Shown here: positions 1 through 6,843 of the stretch, in pieces | Layout of the letters: each line of letters starts with the position of its first letter | How positions within the stretch are numbered: the stretch's first letter is position 1 | The notes under the pieces: generated by a model | What the model was told of the DNA's origin: nothing | Databases searched by the model: none | The model's input: only the letters and a program-made list of their open reading frames with translations | Program-made: the position numbers and the translations under genes | NCBI GenBank assembly: GCA_027484495.1 | Contig: JAIXSW010000104.1 | Span: 1 to 6,843, forward strand | Source: Gammaproteobacteria bacterium | Lineage (GTDB): Bacteria; Pseudomonadota; Gammaproteobacteria; Enterobacterales; Alteromonadaceae | DNA length: 6,843 nucleotides | Direction of reading: 5' to 3'

Positions 1-1040
1 CCTGCACCAAACGCCAGGTTGCGGCTATCCCAGTAGCTGCCAATCGCCAGGGCAAAGGTCACGCCCGCTTTGGCCAGCTTCGCCGGCGTGGTGTAAGCGG
101 TATCGACTGCTTCGTCATCCCGCTCCGGAATACCAAATGGCGAGCCAAAAATCACCGGCACTTTACGCGCCGCCAGCTCATCCGCCACCCGCCAGCTGTC
201 GCGGCCACCGACAATGGTCAGTTTCAACTGATATTTGTCAGCGAGCGCAATGGCCTGACGAATTTGCCGGGCATCTTCCGCATGAGCAAAGACCGCTCTT
301 TCACCGCTGAATACCGGGATCATCGCTTCCCAACGCGAATCCAGCGCTTTAATGGCGCCAGCATTTTTCGCATCAACATAAGCTTTGGCCTGCGCCATAG
401 TGTCATACAGCTTTTGTAAATCTTCGGCGTTTTGTTTGGCCAGTTCTTCCGGTTTTTTCGGATTCCATGGCGAGCTCAGCACGCTGGCATTGGGCCAGTT
501 GATATGCAAAGCGACCCCGGCTTTGACCGTCGCATCCTGCCAGCTCCAGGCATCCAGTTGCATCAGGCTGCTTTGGCCCATCAGCAAGCTGCCGGCCGGA
601 AACACCAGGCTGTAACTGACGCCGTTCGAACGCACAGTAGGGATCACATCTGATTGCGCATCATAAGCGACTTGCGCCCGCACATCCGGGTTCGTGTCTG
701 TCACTTCCCGGGTATCGTCGGTGGCCCGAACTGCTTCAATCTCCACCAAGCCCAGCTGGTTGGCGAGTGCAATCAGGCCGGGATAGACATGTTTGCCCTG
801 CAGTTCAACCACAGTACCACCAGCAGGTGCTGCCAGATCTTTGCCAATCGCGGCGATTTTACCGTCGACAATCAGCAGATCGGTGTTTTCCAGTACGCCA
901 TTACTGACGGTATGTAAAGTCGCATCGTTCAGCAGGACAGCACCTTGCTGCGCCGCTGCCGGTACTATCGAGGTCGCCAGTGCCGGCGCGGCGAAAGCTG
1001 CTACGCAAAGCAGCGACAGGCTGTTCATTTTAAAAGTCAT
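1..1040 (-). CDS. Exported amidohydrolase-family protein (imidazolonepropionase-like), 3' end cut off by window edge
   Basis: The minus-strand frame is open from ATG at 1040 to the left edge and gives 346 complete residues with no stop. Residues 1-22 form a Sec signal peptide (hydrophobic core SLSLLCVAAFAAPALA, likely cut after Ala22), so the product is predicted to be periplasmic. Residues 34-90 are the beta-rich N-terminal amidohydrolase part, with the typical pattern of an 'ENTDLLIVDGKIAAIG' strand pair followed by 'VYPGLI'. The rest fits the TIM-barrel part. In active relatives the PG(L/F)ID segment runs into HxH; here it reads PGLIALANQLG, so the two metal-binding His are Ala93 and Gln95. 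A His remains at 252 (FAHAED). I recall other family members that also lack HxH, so this is probably a real subfamily and not decay. Members usually have about 430 residues, so roughly 80 are missing. Start choice: ATG at 1040 has AAGGAG 6 nt upstream, while the in-frame ATG at 1028 does not. The gene starts 15 bp after the double amidohydrolase and is probably co-transcribed. Substrate unknown; possibly non-catalytic. Confidence 0.9.
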   Translation of the reverse strand, partial: MTFKMNSLSLLCVAAFAAPALATSIVPAAAQQGAVLLNDATLHTVSNGVLENTDLLIVDGKIAAIGKDLAAPAGGTVVELQGKHVYPGLIALANQLGLVEIEAVRATDDTREVTDTNPDVRAQVAYDAQSDVIPTVRSNGVSYSLVFPAGSLLMGQSSLMQLDAWSWQDATVKAGVALHINWPNASVLSSPWNPKKPEELAKQNAEDLQKLYDTMAQAKAYVDAKNAGAIKALDSRWEAMIPVFSGERAVFAHAEDARQIRQAIALADKYQLKLTIVGGRDSWRVADELAARKVPVIFGSPFGIPERDDEAVDTAYTTPAKLAKAGVTFALAIGSYWDSRNLAFGA

Positions 1041-1055
1041 CTGAAGCTCCTTTGC
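1041..1055 (-). promoter_or_regulatory. 15-bp intercistronic spacer with strong RBS for the downstream amidohydrolase
   Basis: Between the TAA at 1056-1058 and the ATG at 1038-1040, the minus strand carries AAGGAG (1047-1052), 6 nt before the ATG. This is a near-consensus Shine-Dalgarno and it decides the start at 1040. The gap is too short for an independent promoter or terminator, which supports co-transcription. Confidence 0.85.
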
Positions 1056-4000
1056 TTAATGTTGCTGATTGTGCTGATGAGCGTGTTGATGCGCAGCTGA
1101 CACCCGGCCAAAGGCCAGATCCAGATAATCGCCGTTGTCTTCACAGTGCCAAATTGGCTCTGGTTTTTTCATTTCACCACCACTACCCGCTTTACGATCT
1201 TCCGGTGCTTTTAATACTTTTTGTATCAGCTGTTGCTTCTCGCGTTCAATACCAGCATTCAGCGTCATATCGACATTGCGATCATAGTACTTGGTGCCGT
1301 CAATCCAGGTCTGCATCGCTTTGGCATAGACAGACAACGGATGCTCTGACCATAAAACAAAGTCAGCCTGCTTCCCTTCAGTAATAGAACCGACTTTCTG
1401 ATCAACTTTCAGTTGGATCGCCGGATTGATGGTGACCATCTTCAGCGCTTCCTCTTCCGACATGCCGCAGTATTTCACCGACTTTGCCGCTTCCTGATTC
1501 AACCGGCGTTGTAAATCCGGGCTATCCGAGTTTACCGACACCACAACGCCCTGATCGGCCATCAGACAAGTGTTGGTTGGGATCGCGTCTTTCACTTCCA
1601 TTTTGTAGGCCCACCAGTCAGCAAAAGTCGAGGCGCTGGCACCATGTGCCGCCATCTCTTTGGCAGTTTTGTAGCCTTCCAGAATGTGCGTGAAAGTCGT
1701 CACTTTAAAGCCGGTTTCATCCGCCAGCTTAATCAGCATCAGAATTTCTGAAGCGACATAAGAGTGCGTATGGACAAAACGTTTGTTATCGAGGATCTCC
1801 ACCAGCGTTTGCAGGCGGTAATCGACGCGTGGCGGCACAGTGCGTTTCTGTTCAGACGAAGATAAATCGTCATAAGCAGCCCAGGCGGCTTTGTATTCCT
1901 TGGCGGCCTGGAACGCATCGCGAATAGTGGTTTCTACACCAACACGGCTTTGCGGATAACGGCTGGTGTAATTATCACCCCAGTTCGATTGTTTGACGTT
2001 TTCACCGAGCGCAAACTTGATGCTCGGTGGCGCGGCGTTAAATTTCAGCGCGTCTTGTGACACACCCCAACGCAGTTGGATCACCTGGGCCTGACCGCCA
2101 ATCGGGTTGGCACTACCGTGCAATAGTTGCGCAGTGGTGGTACCACCGGCTAAACCGCGATAGATATTGATATCATCCGGGTTTAATACGTCGCCGATAT
2201 GGACTTCAGAAGTCACAGCGTCAGAACCTTCATTGACACCCGATTCGATGGCGATATGTGAGTGTTCATCGATAATACCAGCGGTGACGTGCATGCCGGT
2301 CGCATCAATTTCGACAAAACCAGAAGGCGTTTTTAAATTTTTACCAATATCGGTAAAGACACCATTGCGTACAATCACATCGGTGTTTTCCAGCTTACCG
2401 GCTTTATCGGAAGTCCAGACCGTCGCATTTTTGATATGCACGTTTTGCCGTTGTGGCGCATTGGTCAGGCCATAGGCCTGATTCGGCAGACTGAGTTGCG
2501 ACAGCAGGCTGCTATCATCGGCTTTTTTCTCGTCGGCTTTGGCAACTGCAGCCTGACGGCTTAAGGTCAGCGCCTGCTGACTACCATCTGGCAGTTGCAG
2601 CGTACCCTGCAGCAGATTACCGGCCATCACACCGCTAAACAGCGCCACACCGTCACCAGCGTCCAGATCTTTCAAGCTAAAACCAAACTGCACTTGCTGT
2701 TTGTCAACACTGAGGTTTTCCAGCTTGGTTTCTTTGTCTGCCTGAAGAACTTTGCCCTCCACTTTGCCCAAAGCACCGCTTAAGTTCAGTTTTAACGCCT
2801 TGCCTGCAATATTCAGCGCGTAATCGCCGGCGACATCAGCATTTTGTAACGGTTTAAACTGCGTTTCGACGCCACGGTTCCAGGTGGCAACAATCTCACC
2901 GTCTTTAAATAAATCACCTTTACTGACGACCAAGTCCGCCTGATAACCGCTGGCGATGCGACCGAGCTGGCCCTGCATGCCAACCAGTTCAGCCGGCACA
3001 GTAGTTAATGCCGCCAACGCTTTTTCTGTGCTCAGGCCATATTTGATGGCGGTGCGTACATTCGGCCAGAACTTGGATTTGTCATCGAGTTTATGGGTAG
3101 TCAGCGCAAAATTAACCCCGGCTTTTTCCAGCGCCGCCGGATTAGTTGGTGCGCGTTCCCAATGACGTAAATCTGCCAGACTGACATCCAGCTGGTCATC
3201 GAGTTTGCCGACAGCGGGAGCCGCCGGATAAGCCACCGGAACAATCAGGTTGCGGCCGGTTTTCTTCACTTCAGCCGCGCGCACGTATTCATAGCCAGAA
3301 GCGACCAGCGCGACTTTCGGCAGATTAAATTCTTTTAATAAGCTGTCAGCACGCAACAAATTGCGTTCATTGCTGATTTCAAACACCAGACCACTTTGAT
3401 TCAACTGGCCAAGCGCCGCCAAAGCGGCATTAAAAGGAGCCGGTTCACGGAACAATCGCCAGTCGGTCTTGCCATAGGCCTGCTGATACCACTGCGCATC
3501 CGCCAGCGTCTGCCGCACCAGCGCGATACTACCCATTAACGATGACGGATAGCTCTGTTTTGAGCTACCCGGATCAAATGACATAAAATGCTGACCATCG
3601 GCTTTTAAAATCAGCTCACCCGGTAAACCTTTGCCGGTCGAAGCAAGCACGGCCTGGCCGCGGAAAATACCGTCCTGCCGCGCCGATTGCACCGCAGTAA
3701 AACCTTGTTGTTGCAATGCTTTGGCGTCATCGGCATTCGGGCTAAACGTATCAGCCCAGCGCTGTTCAGCATGAATAGCAGCGTTTACCGCGTTCCCGCC
3801 TTTGCGGGCGTTCTGATACATAGGGCCATCACTAAGACTTCCGTGCGATACGGCAGCAGCTTTTTCCACGCCATACTGACCGTAAAGATCAATAAACCCC
3901 GGATACAAGTGATAACCGGCAACGTTAATTTGCTGAAAACCGGCAGGGATCTTCAGATCGGTACCGACTGCGGTGATTTTGCCGCTTTGCACTAATACGG

Positions 4001-4172
4001 TGGCGTTAGTCAGTGTTTTACCGGGTTCGGTATGCACCACAGCACCGGTAAAGGCCAGCAACTGGGCACTGTTATCACGAATGCCCTGCAAAGGCTGCGT
4101 CGGATCAGCCCATGCTGGCGCAACAGCACAGACAACCGCTGCACTGAGCAGCGATAAACGAAGTGGCTTCAT
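1056..4172 (-). CDS. Exported tandem (double-module) amidohydrolase, 1038 aa
   Basis: Complete gene. Residues 1-22 are a Sec signal peptide (core SLLSAAVVCAVAPAWA, cut before Asp23). Residues ~40-435 form a first amidohydrolase module with the usual beta start (VVHTEPGKTLTNATVLVQSG) and 'LYPGFID', but HxH is replaced by Tyr97 and Gln99, and the expected Asp region reads ALTTHK; this half looks non-catalytic. Residues ~445-540 are a beta-rich linker ('GDYALNIAGKALKLNLSG', 'GTLQLPDGSQQALTL') resembling a small barrel. Residues ~578-975 form a second module with the metal site intact: HSH at 637-639 after GIID, candidate carboxylated Lys719 or Lys727, His801/His803, His829 and Asp883 (NSDSPD). 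The closing 'GSITEGKQADFVLWS' is typical of the imidazolonepropionase-like (COG1228) group. The C-terminus is His-rich (five His in the last eleven residues). Predicted role: periplasmic metal-dependent hydrolysis of an amide, peptide or cyclic amide; the substrate cannot be read from sequence. It lies 15 bp after the GGDEF-EAL gene and 15 bp before another amidohydrolase. ATG at 4172 is supported by the signal peptide and by AGGA 8 nt upstream. Confidence 0.93.
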   Translation of the reverse strand: MKPLRLSLLSAAVVCAVAPAWADPTQPLQGIRDNSAQLLAFTGAVVHTEPGKTLTNATVLVQSGKITAVGTDLKIPAGFQQINVAGYHLYPGFIDLYGQYGVEKAAAVSHGSLSDGPMYQNARKGGNAVNAAIHAEQRWADTFSPNADDAKALQQQGFTAVQSARQDGIFRGQAVLASTGKGLPGELILKADGQHFMSFDPGSSKQSYPSSLMGSIALVRQTLADAQWYQQAYGKTDWRLFREPAPFNAALAALGQLNQSGLVFEISNERNLLRADSLLKEFNLPKVALVASGYEYVRAAEVKKTGRNLIVPVAYPAAPAVGKLDDQLDVSLADLRHWERAPTNPAALEKAGVNFALTTHKLDDKSKFWPNVRTAIKYGLSTEKALAALTTVPAELVGMQGQLGRIASGYQADLVVSKGDLFKDGEIVATWNRGVETQFKPLQNADVAGDYALNIAGKALKLNLSGALGKVEGKVLQADKETKLENLSVDKQQVQFGFSLKDLDAGDGVALFSGVMAGNLLQGTLQLPDGSQQALTLSRQAAVAKADEKKADDSSLLSQLSLPNQAYGLTNAPQRQNVHIKNATVWTSDKAGKLENTDVIVRNGVFTDIGKNLKTPSGFVEIDATGMHVTAGIIDEHSHIAIESGVNEGSDAVTSEVHIGDVLNPDDINIYRGLAGGTTTAQLLHGSANPIGGQAQVIQLRWGVSQDALKFNAAPPSIKFALGENVKQSNWGDNYTSRYPQSRVGVETTIRDAFQAAKEYKAAWAAYDDLSSSEQKRTVPPRVDYRLQTLVEILDNKRFVHTHSYVASEILMLIKLADETGFKVTTFTHILEGYKTAKEMAAHGASASTFADWWAYKMEVKDAIPTNTCLMADQGVVVSVNSDSPDLQRRLNQEAAKSVKYCGMSEEEALKMVTINPAIQLKVDQKVGSITEGKQADFVLWSEHPLSVYAKAMQTWIDGTKYYDRNVDMTLNAGIEREKQQLIQKVLKAPEDRKAGSGGEMKKPEPIWHCEDNGDYLDLAFGRVSAAHQHAHQHNQQH

Positions 4173-4187
4173 TCTGATGTTCCTGAT
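4173..4187 (-). promoter_or_regulatory. 15-bp intercistronic spacer with RBS for the tandem amidohydrolase
   Basis: Between the TAA of the GGDEF-EAL gene (4188-4190) and the ATG at 4170-4172, the minus strand reads CAGGAA, with the AGGA core at 4181-4184, 8 nt before the start. It is a moderate Shine-Dalgarno, weaker than the one in front of the next gene. There is no space for a promoter or terminator. Confidence 0.75.
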
Positions 4188-6843
4188 TTAAGTTATTGTT
4201 TTTTCTGTATCTTGTGTAGTTTTTTGACTGACAACGCTGAAGTTCAGCCGCGAGAGTTCCTGCTCGGCCAATGGCATACTGAAGTAATAACCCTGCACCA
4301 GATAACAGGCATTATTCAGCAGGAAATCCACTTGTTCTGCGGTTTCCACCCCTTCTGCGACGACGCGTAAATCCATTTTCTGCGCCATGGCAATAATGGC
4401 AGCCGTAATGTCCATGTCGTTTTTGTCGTCTGGGATATCTTTGACAAAAGATCGGTCAATTTTCAGTTCGTCTACCGGGAAGCGCTTGAGGTAACTCAGC
4501 GACGAATAGCCTGTACCAAAGTCATCGATTGATAAAGCCAATCCGAGTCGTTTTAACTCGTTGAGCTGGGTAATGGCCGCATCGGTATCGCCCATTAACA
4601 TGCTTTCAGTAATTTCAAGGATCAGATATTCAGCCAGTGCGCCCGTGCGTTTGAGCACCCGCTCCACCAGGCCAGGTAAATCCTGATCAGTAAACTGCCG
4701 GGCTGACAGGTTCACCGACACAGTGATCAGCTGGCCCCGCGCATGCTGGCGCGCTAGAAAGCGGCAGGCTTCCCATAAAATCCACTCACCAATTTGCACA
4801 ATCAGGCCGGTTGATTCAGCCACCGGAATAAACTTCAGCGGCGGCACCATAGTGTTATCTGGCCGCAGCCAACGCAGCAGCGTTTCATAACCTCTGACTT
4901 CATTAGTGCGGATATCGATTTTTGGTTGGTAATACAGCAGGAACTGCTGCTCGCGGATCGCTTCACGCAGCTGATTTTCAATATGTAGCCGGTCATTGGC
5001 GGCGTCATTGAGTTCCTGACTGAAGAAATGATAGGTATTTTTGCCACGCGCTTTGGCTTCATACATCGCCAAATCGGCATGTTTCAGTAACATCTCTTCT
5101 TCATCCGCATCCTGCGGTGCGATCGTGATGCCGATACTGGCACTGATCGCCACATCGTGGCCGGCCAGCCGCACCGGCTGGGCAAAGGCCTGCTGCAAGT
5201 TTTCTGCGATCAATGCCGCTGATTTTTTATCGGAAATGCCACTTAAAATCACCGCAAATTCGTCACCGCCAAGCCGCGCTATGGTGTCTTCTTCACGCAA
5301 ACGGCTGATCAGTCTTCGCGCGACTTCTTTTAGCAATTCATCGCCGGCATCATGACCTAAGGTGTCGTTGATGCGTTTGAATTCGTCTAAATCGAAATAC
5401 AACAGCGCGAAGTGGTAATAACCCCGTGCAGCCATCGCAATGGCTTTTCTGAGCTGATCCCGGAAATAACTGCGGTTGGCAAGACCGGTCAACACATCGT
5501 AGTAAGCCAGTTGCTCCATTTTGCGCTGGCTTTCTTTGATAAACGAAATGTCCTGCATCGCGCAGACATAGTTACTGACATCGCCTTTGTCATCGCGAAT
5601 GGGCGCGATGGCCAGACTGGCCCAGAATTGTTTGTTGCCTTGCTGCAGTAACATATCGCCACGCCAGTGATGACGTTCTTGCAGGCTTTGCAGAATATCT
5701 TCGCCGACAAAACGCATCTCCTGGGCAAACAGCAGATGCAGTGGCTTACCGAGTACCGACTCCGGCTCCGCGGCAATCATTTCCAGCAGGAATGGGTTGA
5801 CGTATTCAACCACCAGATTGCTGTCAGTCAGCACGATGCCCGAGCTGGAAAAAGCCACGGCTTTACTGAGCTTACGTGTCGCCCGCTCTGCTTCTTCTTT
5901 CTCCAGAATGCGGGTATTAAGACCGGCAATCAGCTGCGTGATTTCATCCGACATTCGGGCAAAAGCCCGGTTCAGCAAGCCGATTTCATCGGAGCGATCA
6001 TCCAGTTCAATGCGCACACCATCGCTGTGCGACAGCCGCTGTACTGCATTAGCCAGATTAGTCAGACGTTTGAGGACAAATTTATAGATAAAAAACTGCA
6101 ACGCCAACGCCACAATCAATGCCACTAACAGGAACAACAAGACGACTTTGTTACGGTAATCTTGCAGCCCTTTCACCACGTCGGCTTTGGCGTGATACAG
6201 CATCACATGCCAGTCCAGCCGGTCGATGCGGGCTGTCGATGTGACATAATTTTCGACCTCGCGACTGATCTGCGCCTGCGCAGTTGGCCGCTTCAGCACT
6301 TGTTGCATGAATTGATGCAACTCAGCCTGTTGCGGTTTCACGCCTTCAGCCAATTGATTCATTTGCGGTTTGGCGATCTGGCGCTGCAGGCTATTTTGCG
6401 CATCGAGTAATAAATTGCCATTACCATCAAACAACATCGCCTGACGACCCGGTTCCCACTGCGCGATTTGACCAAGATTGGCAAAAATGTCGTCCAACAC
6501 CAGATCAGTACCGGTGATCCCGATAAATTCATCATTGATATAGACCGGGATCACCAGGCTGGTCATCCATTTCTGCCAGATCGAATCGTAATACAGCGGC
6601 GTCCAGCGTGGTAACCGCGCCGGATTCATCGCGGGTGTGGCAATGTTAAAAAAGACATCTTGCTTAAAATCATGATCGGCCGGGATCTCCAGCGCCCAAT
6701 CGGCGGGTGCAATGCGGATAAAGCCGTCTTTGGAAATAAAATAGAAGTTAAAGAAATCTTCCAAGAGCACTGGAGCCAGCTGCTGCCAGAGCTGGCCGGT
6801 CTGCTGGAAATAACCGTGTGGTTGTTTGGCAAACTGTTGTTGC
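4188..6843 (-). CDS. Membrane-bound Cache-HAMP-PAS-GGDEF-EAL c-di-GMP cyclase/phosphodiesterase, 5' end cut off by window edge
   Basis: Partial at the N-terminus: the frame stays open through the right edge, giving 884 complete residues (numbered from the first in-window codon). The true start and first membrane helix lie outside; a GTG at 6768-6770 is in frame but internal. Domains in order: periplasmic double Cache (to ~225) with 'PRWTPLYYD' and 'GITGTDL'; transmembrane helix ~232-257; HAMP ~253-307; PAS/PAC ~321-433; GGDEF ~441-604; EAL ~620-870. GGDEF is canonical at 525-529, with 'FDLDEFKRINDTLGHDAGD' before it and a product-inhibition RxxD (REED, 516-519) exactly five residues upstream. 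The EAL signature reads ETL (653-655) but keeps the catalytic Glu; Asn711, Glu743, DDFGTG (773-778), Lys794, Glu830 and Gln850 are all present. Both making (2 GTP to c-di-GMP) and breaking (to pGpG) activities are therefore plausible, switched by a ligand outside the membrane and possibly by a PAS cofactor. It sits upstream of two exported amidohydrolases and is probably in their operon. The signal sensed is unknown. Confidence 0.95.
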   Translation of the reverse strand, partial: QQQFAKQPHGYFQQTGQLWQQLAPVLLEDFFNFYFISKDGFIRIAPADWALEIPADHDFKQDVFFNIATPAMNPARLPRWTPLYYDSIWQKWMTSLVIPVYINDEFIGITGTDLVLDDIFANLGQIAQWEPGRQAMLFDGNGNLLLDAQNSLQRQIAKPQMNQLAEGVKPQQAELHQFMQQVLKRPTAQAQISREVENYVTSTARIDRLDWHVMLYHAKADVVKGLQDYRNKVVLLFLLVALIVALALQFFIYKFVLKRLTNLANAVQRLSHSDGVRIELDDRSDEIGLLNRAFARMSDEITQLIAGLNTRILEKEEAERATRKLSKAVAFSSSGIVLTDSNLVVEYVNPFLLEMIAAEPESVLGKPLHLLFAQEMRFVGEDILQSLQERHHWRGDMLLQQGNKQFWASLAIAPIRDDKGDVSNYVCAMQDISFIKESQRKMEQLAYYDVLTGLANRSYFRDQLRKAIAMAARGYYHFALLYFDLDEFKRINDTLGHDAGDELLKEVARRLISRLREEDTIARLGGDEFAVILSGISDKKSAALIAENLQQAFAQPVRLAGHDVAISASIGITIAPQDADEEEMLLKHADLAMYEAKARGKNTYHFFSQELNDAANDRLHIENQLREAIREQQFLLYYQPKIDIRTNEVRGYETLLRWLRPDNTMVPPLKFIPVAESTGLIVQIGEWILWEACRFLARQHARGQLITVSVNLSARQFTDQDLPGLVERVLKRTGALAEYLILEITESMLMGDTDAAITQLNELKRLGLALSIDDFGTGYSSLSYLKRFPVDELKIDRSFVKDIPDDKNDMDITAAIIAMAQKMDLRVVAEGVETAEQVDFLLNNACYLVQGYYFSMPLAEQELSRLNFSVVSQKTTQDTEKTIT

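Noticed and set aside
1018..1028. Alternative downstream ATG (Met5) as the start of the short amidohydrolase
   Set aside because: The Shine-Dalgarno AAGGAG is at the right distance (6 nt) from the ATG at 1040 and too far (18 nt) from this one.
1052..1384. Plus-strand open frame of 110 codons opposite the end of the tandem amidohydrolase
   Set aside because: It is antisense to a well-conserved catalytic module, has low-complexity His/Ser/Gln composition, and no recognisable domain.
3795..3808. Small inverted repeat CCCGC-CTTT-GCGGG that could suggest a hairpin or REP-like element
   Set aside because: It is only a 5-bp stem, inside a conserved part of the tandem amidohydrolase (around residues 122-126), with no U tract and no second copy seen.
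1056..4172. The tandem amidohydrolase as an accidental fusion of two genes
   Set aside because: The frame is continuous, with one signal peptide and a structured linker. Exported amidohydrolases of about 1000 residues with two modules are known in related bacteria, so the fusion appears to be the normal form.
5667..6128. Plus-strand open frame of 153 codons
   Set aside because: It lies antisense inside the conserved PAS-HAMP-Cache coding region, has no recognisable domain, and is a shadow of the real gene.
6768..6770. In-frame GTG as the start of the GGDEF-EAL gene
   Set aside because: The frame stays open for 24 more codons to the window edge, the GTG falls inside the Cache domain, and starting there would remove the N-terminal membrane helix this architecture needs. 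No convincing Shine-Dalgarno lies before it.

Overview
All the coding sequence in this window lies on the minus strand. Three large, tightly packed genes follow one another (reading from right to left): a membrane-bound GGDEF-EAL protein, whose 5' end is cut by the right edge; a 1038-residue exported tandem amidohydrolase; and a second exported amidohydrolase-family protein, whose 3' end is cut by the left edge. The two gaps between genes are each exactly 15 bp. Each contains a Shine-Dalgarno sequence and leaves no room for a normal promoter or terminator, so the three genes look like consecutive cistrons of one operon. The promoter must lie beyond the right edge.

The organism is most likely a Gram-negative gammaproteobacterium, perhaps Alteromonadales-like or Rheinheimera/Shewanella-like. 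This rests on moderate GC content, Sec-type signal peptides on both amidohydrolases, a Cache-HAMP-PAS-GGDEF-EAL architecture, and the pairing of a large double amidohydrolase with a shorter one. The genus is a guess from family resemblance and no search was possible.

Layout: 1-1040 is the amidohydrolase-like protein (346 complete residues visible, C-terminus missing). 1041-1055 is a spacer with an RBS. 1056-4172 is the double amidohydrolase: a degenerate N-terminal module, a beta-rich linker, a module with an intact metal site, and a His-rich tail. 4173-4187 is a spacer with an RBS. 4188-6843 is the c-di-GMP enzyme (884 complete residues visible). There is no non-coding stretch longer than 15 bp, and no RNA gene, mobile element, CRISPR array or terminator was seen.

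Working together (inference): the two exported proteins would act in the periplasm or outside the cell on an unknown amide, peptide or cyclic-amide substrate. The Cache domain of the signalling protein would face the same compartment and could read the substrate or product into cytoplasmic c-di-GMP level. Across the two hydrolase genes there are three amidohydrolase modules, and only one keeps the HxH metal motif. That is the most notable pattern here. The individual families are known, and nothing in the window is clearly a new type of system.
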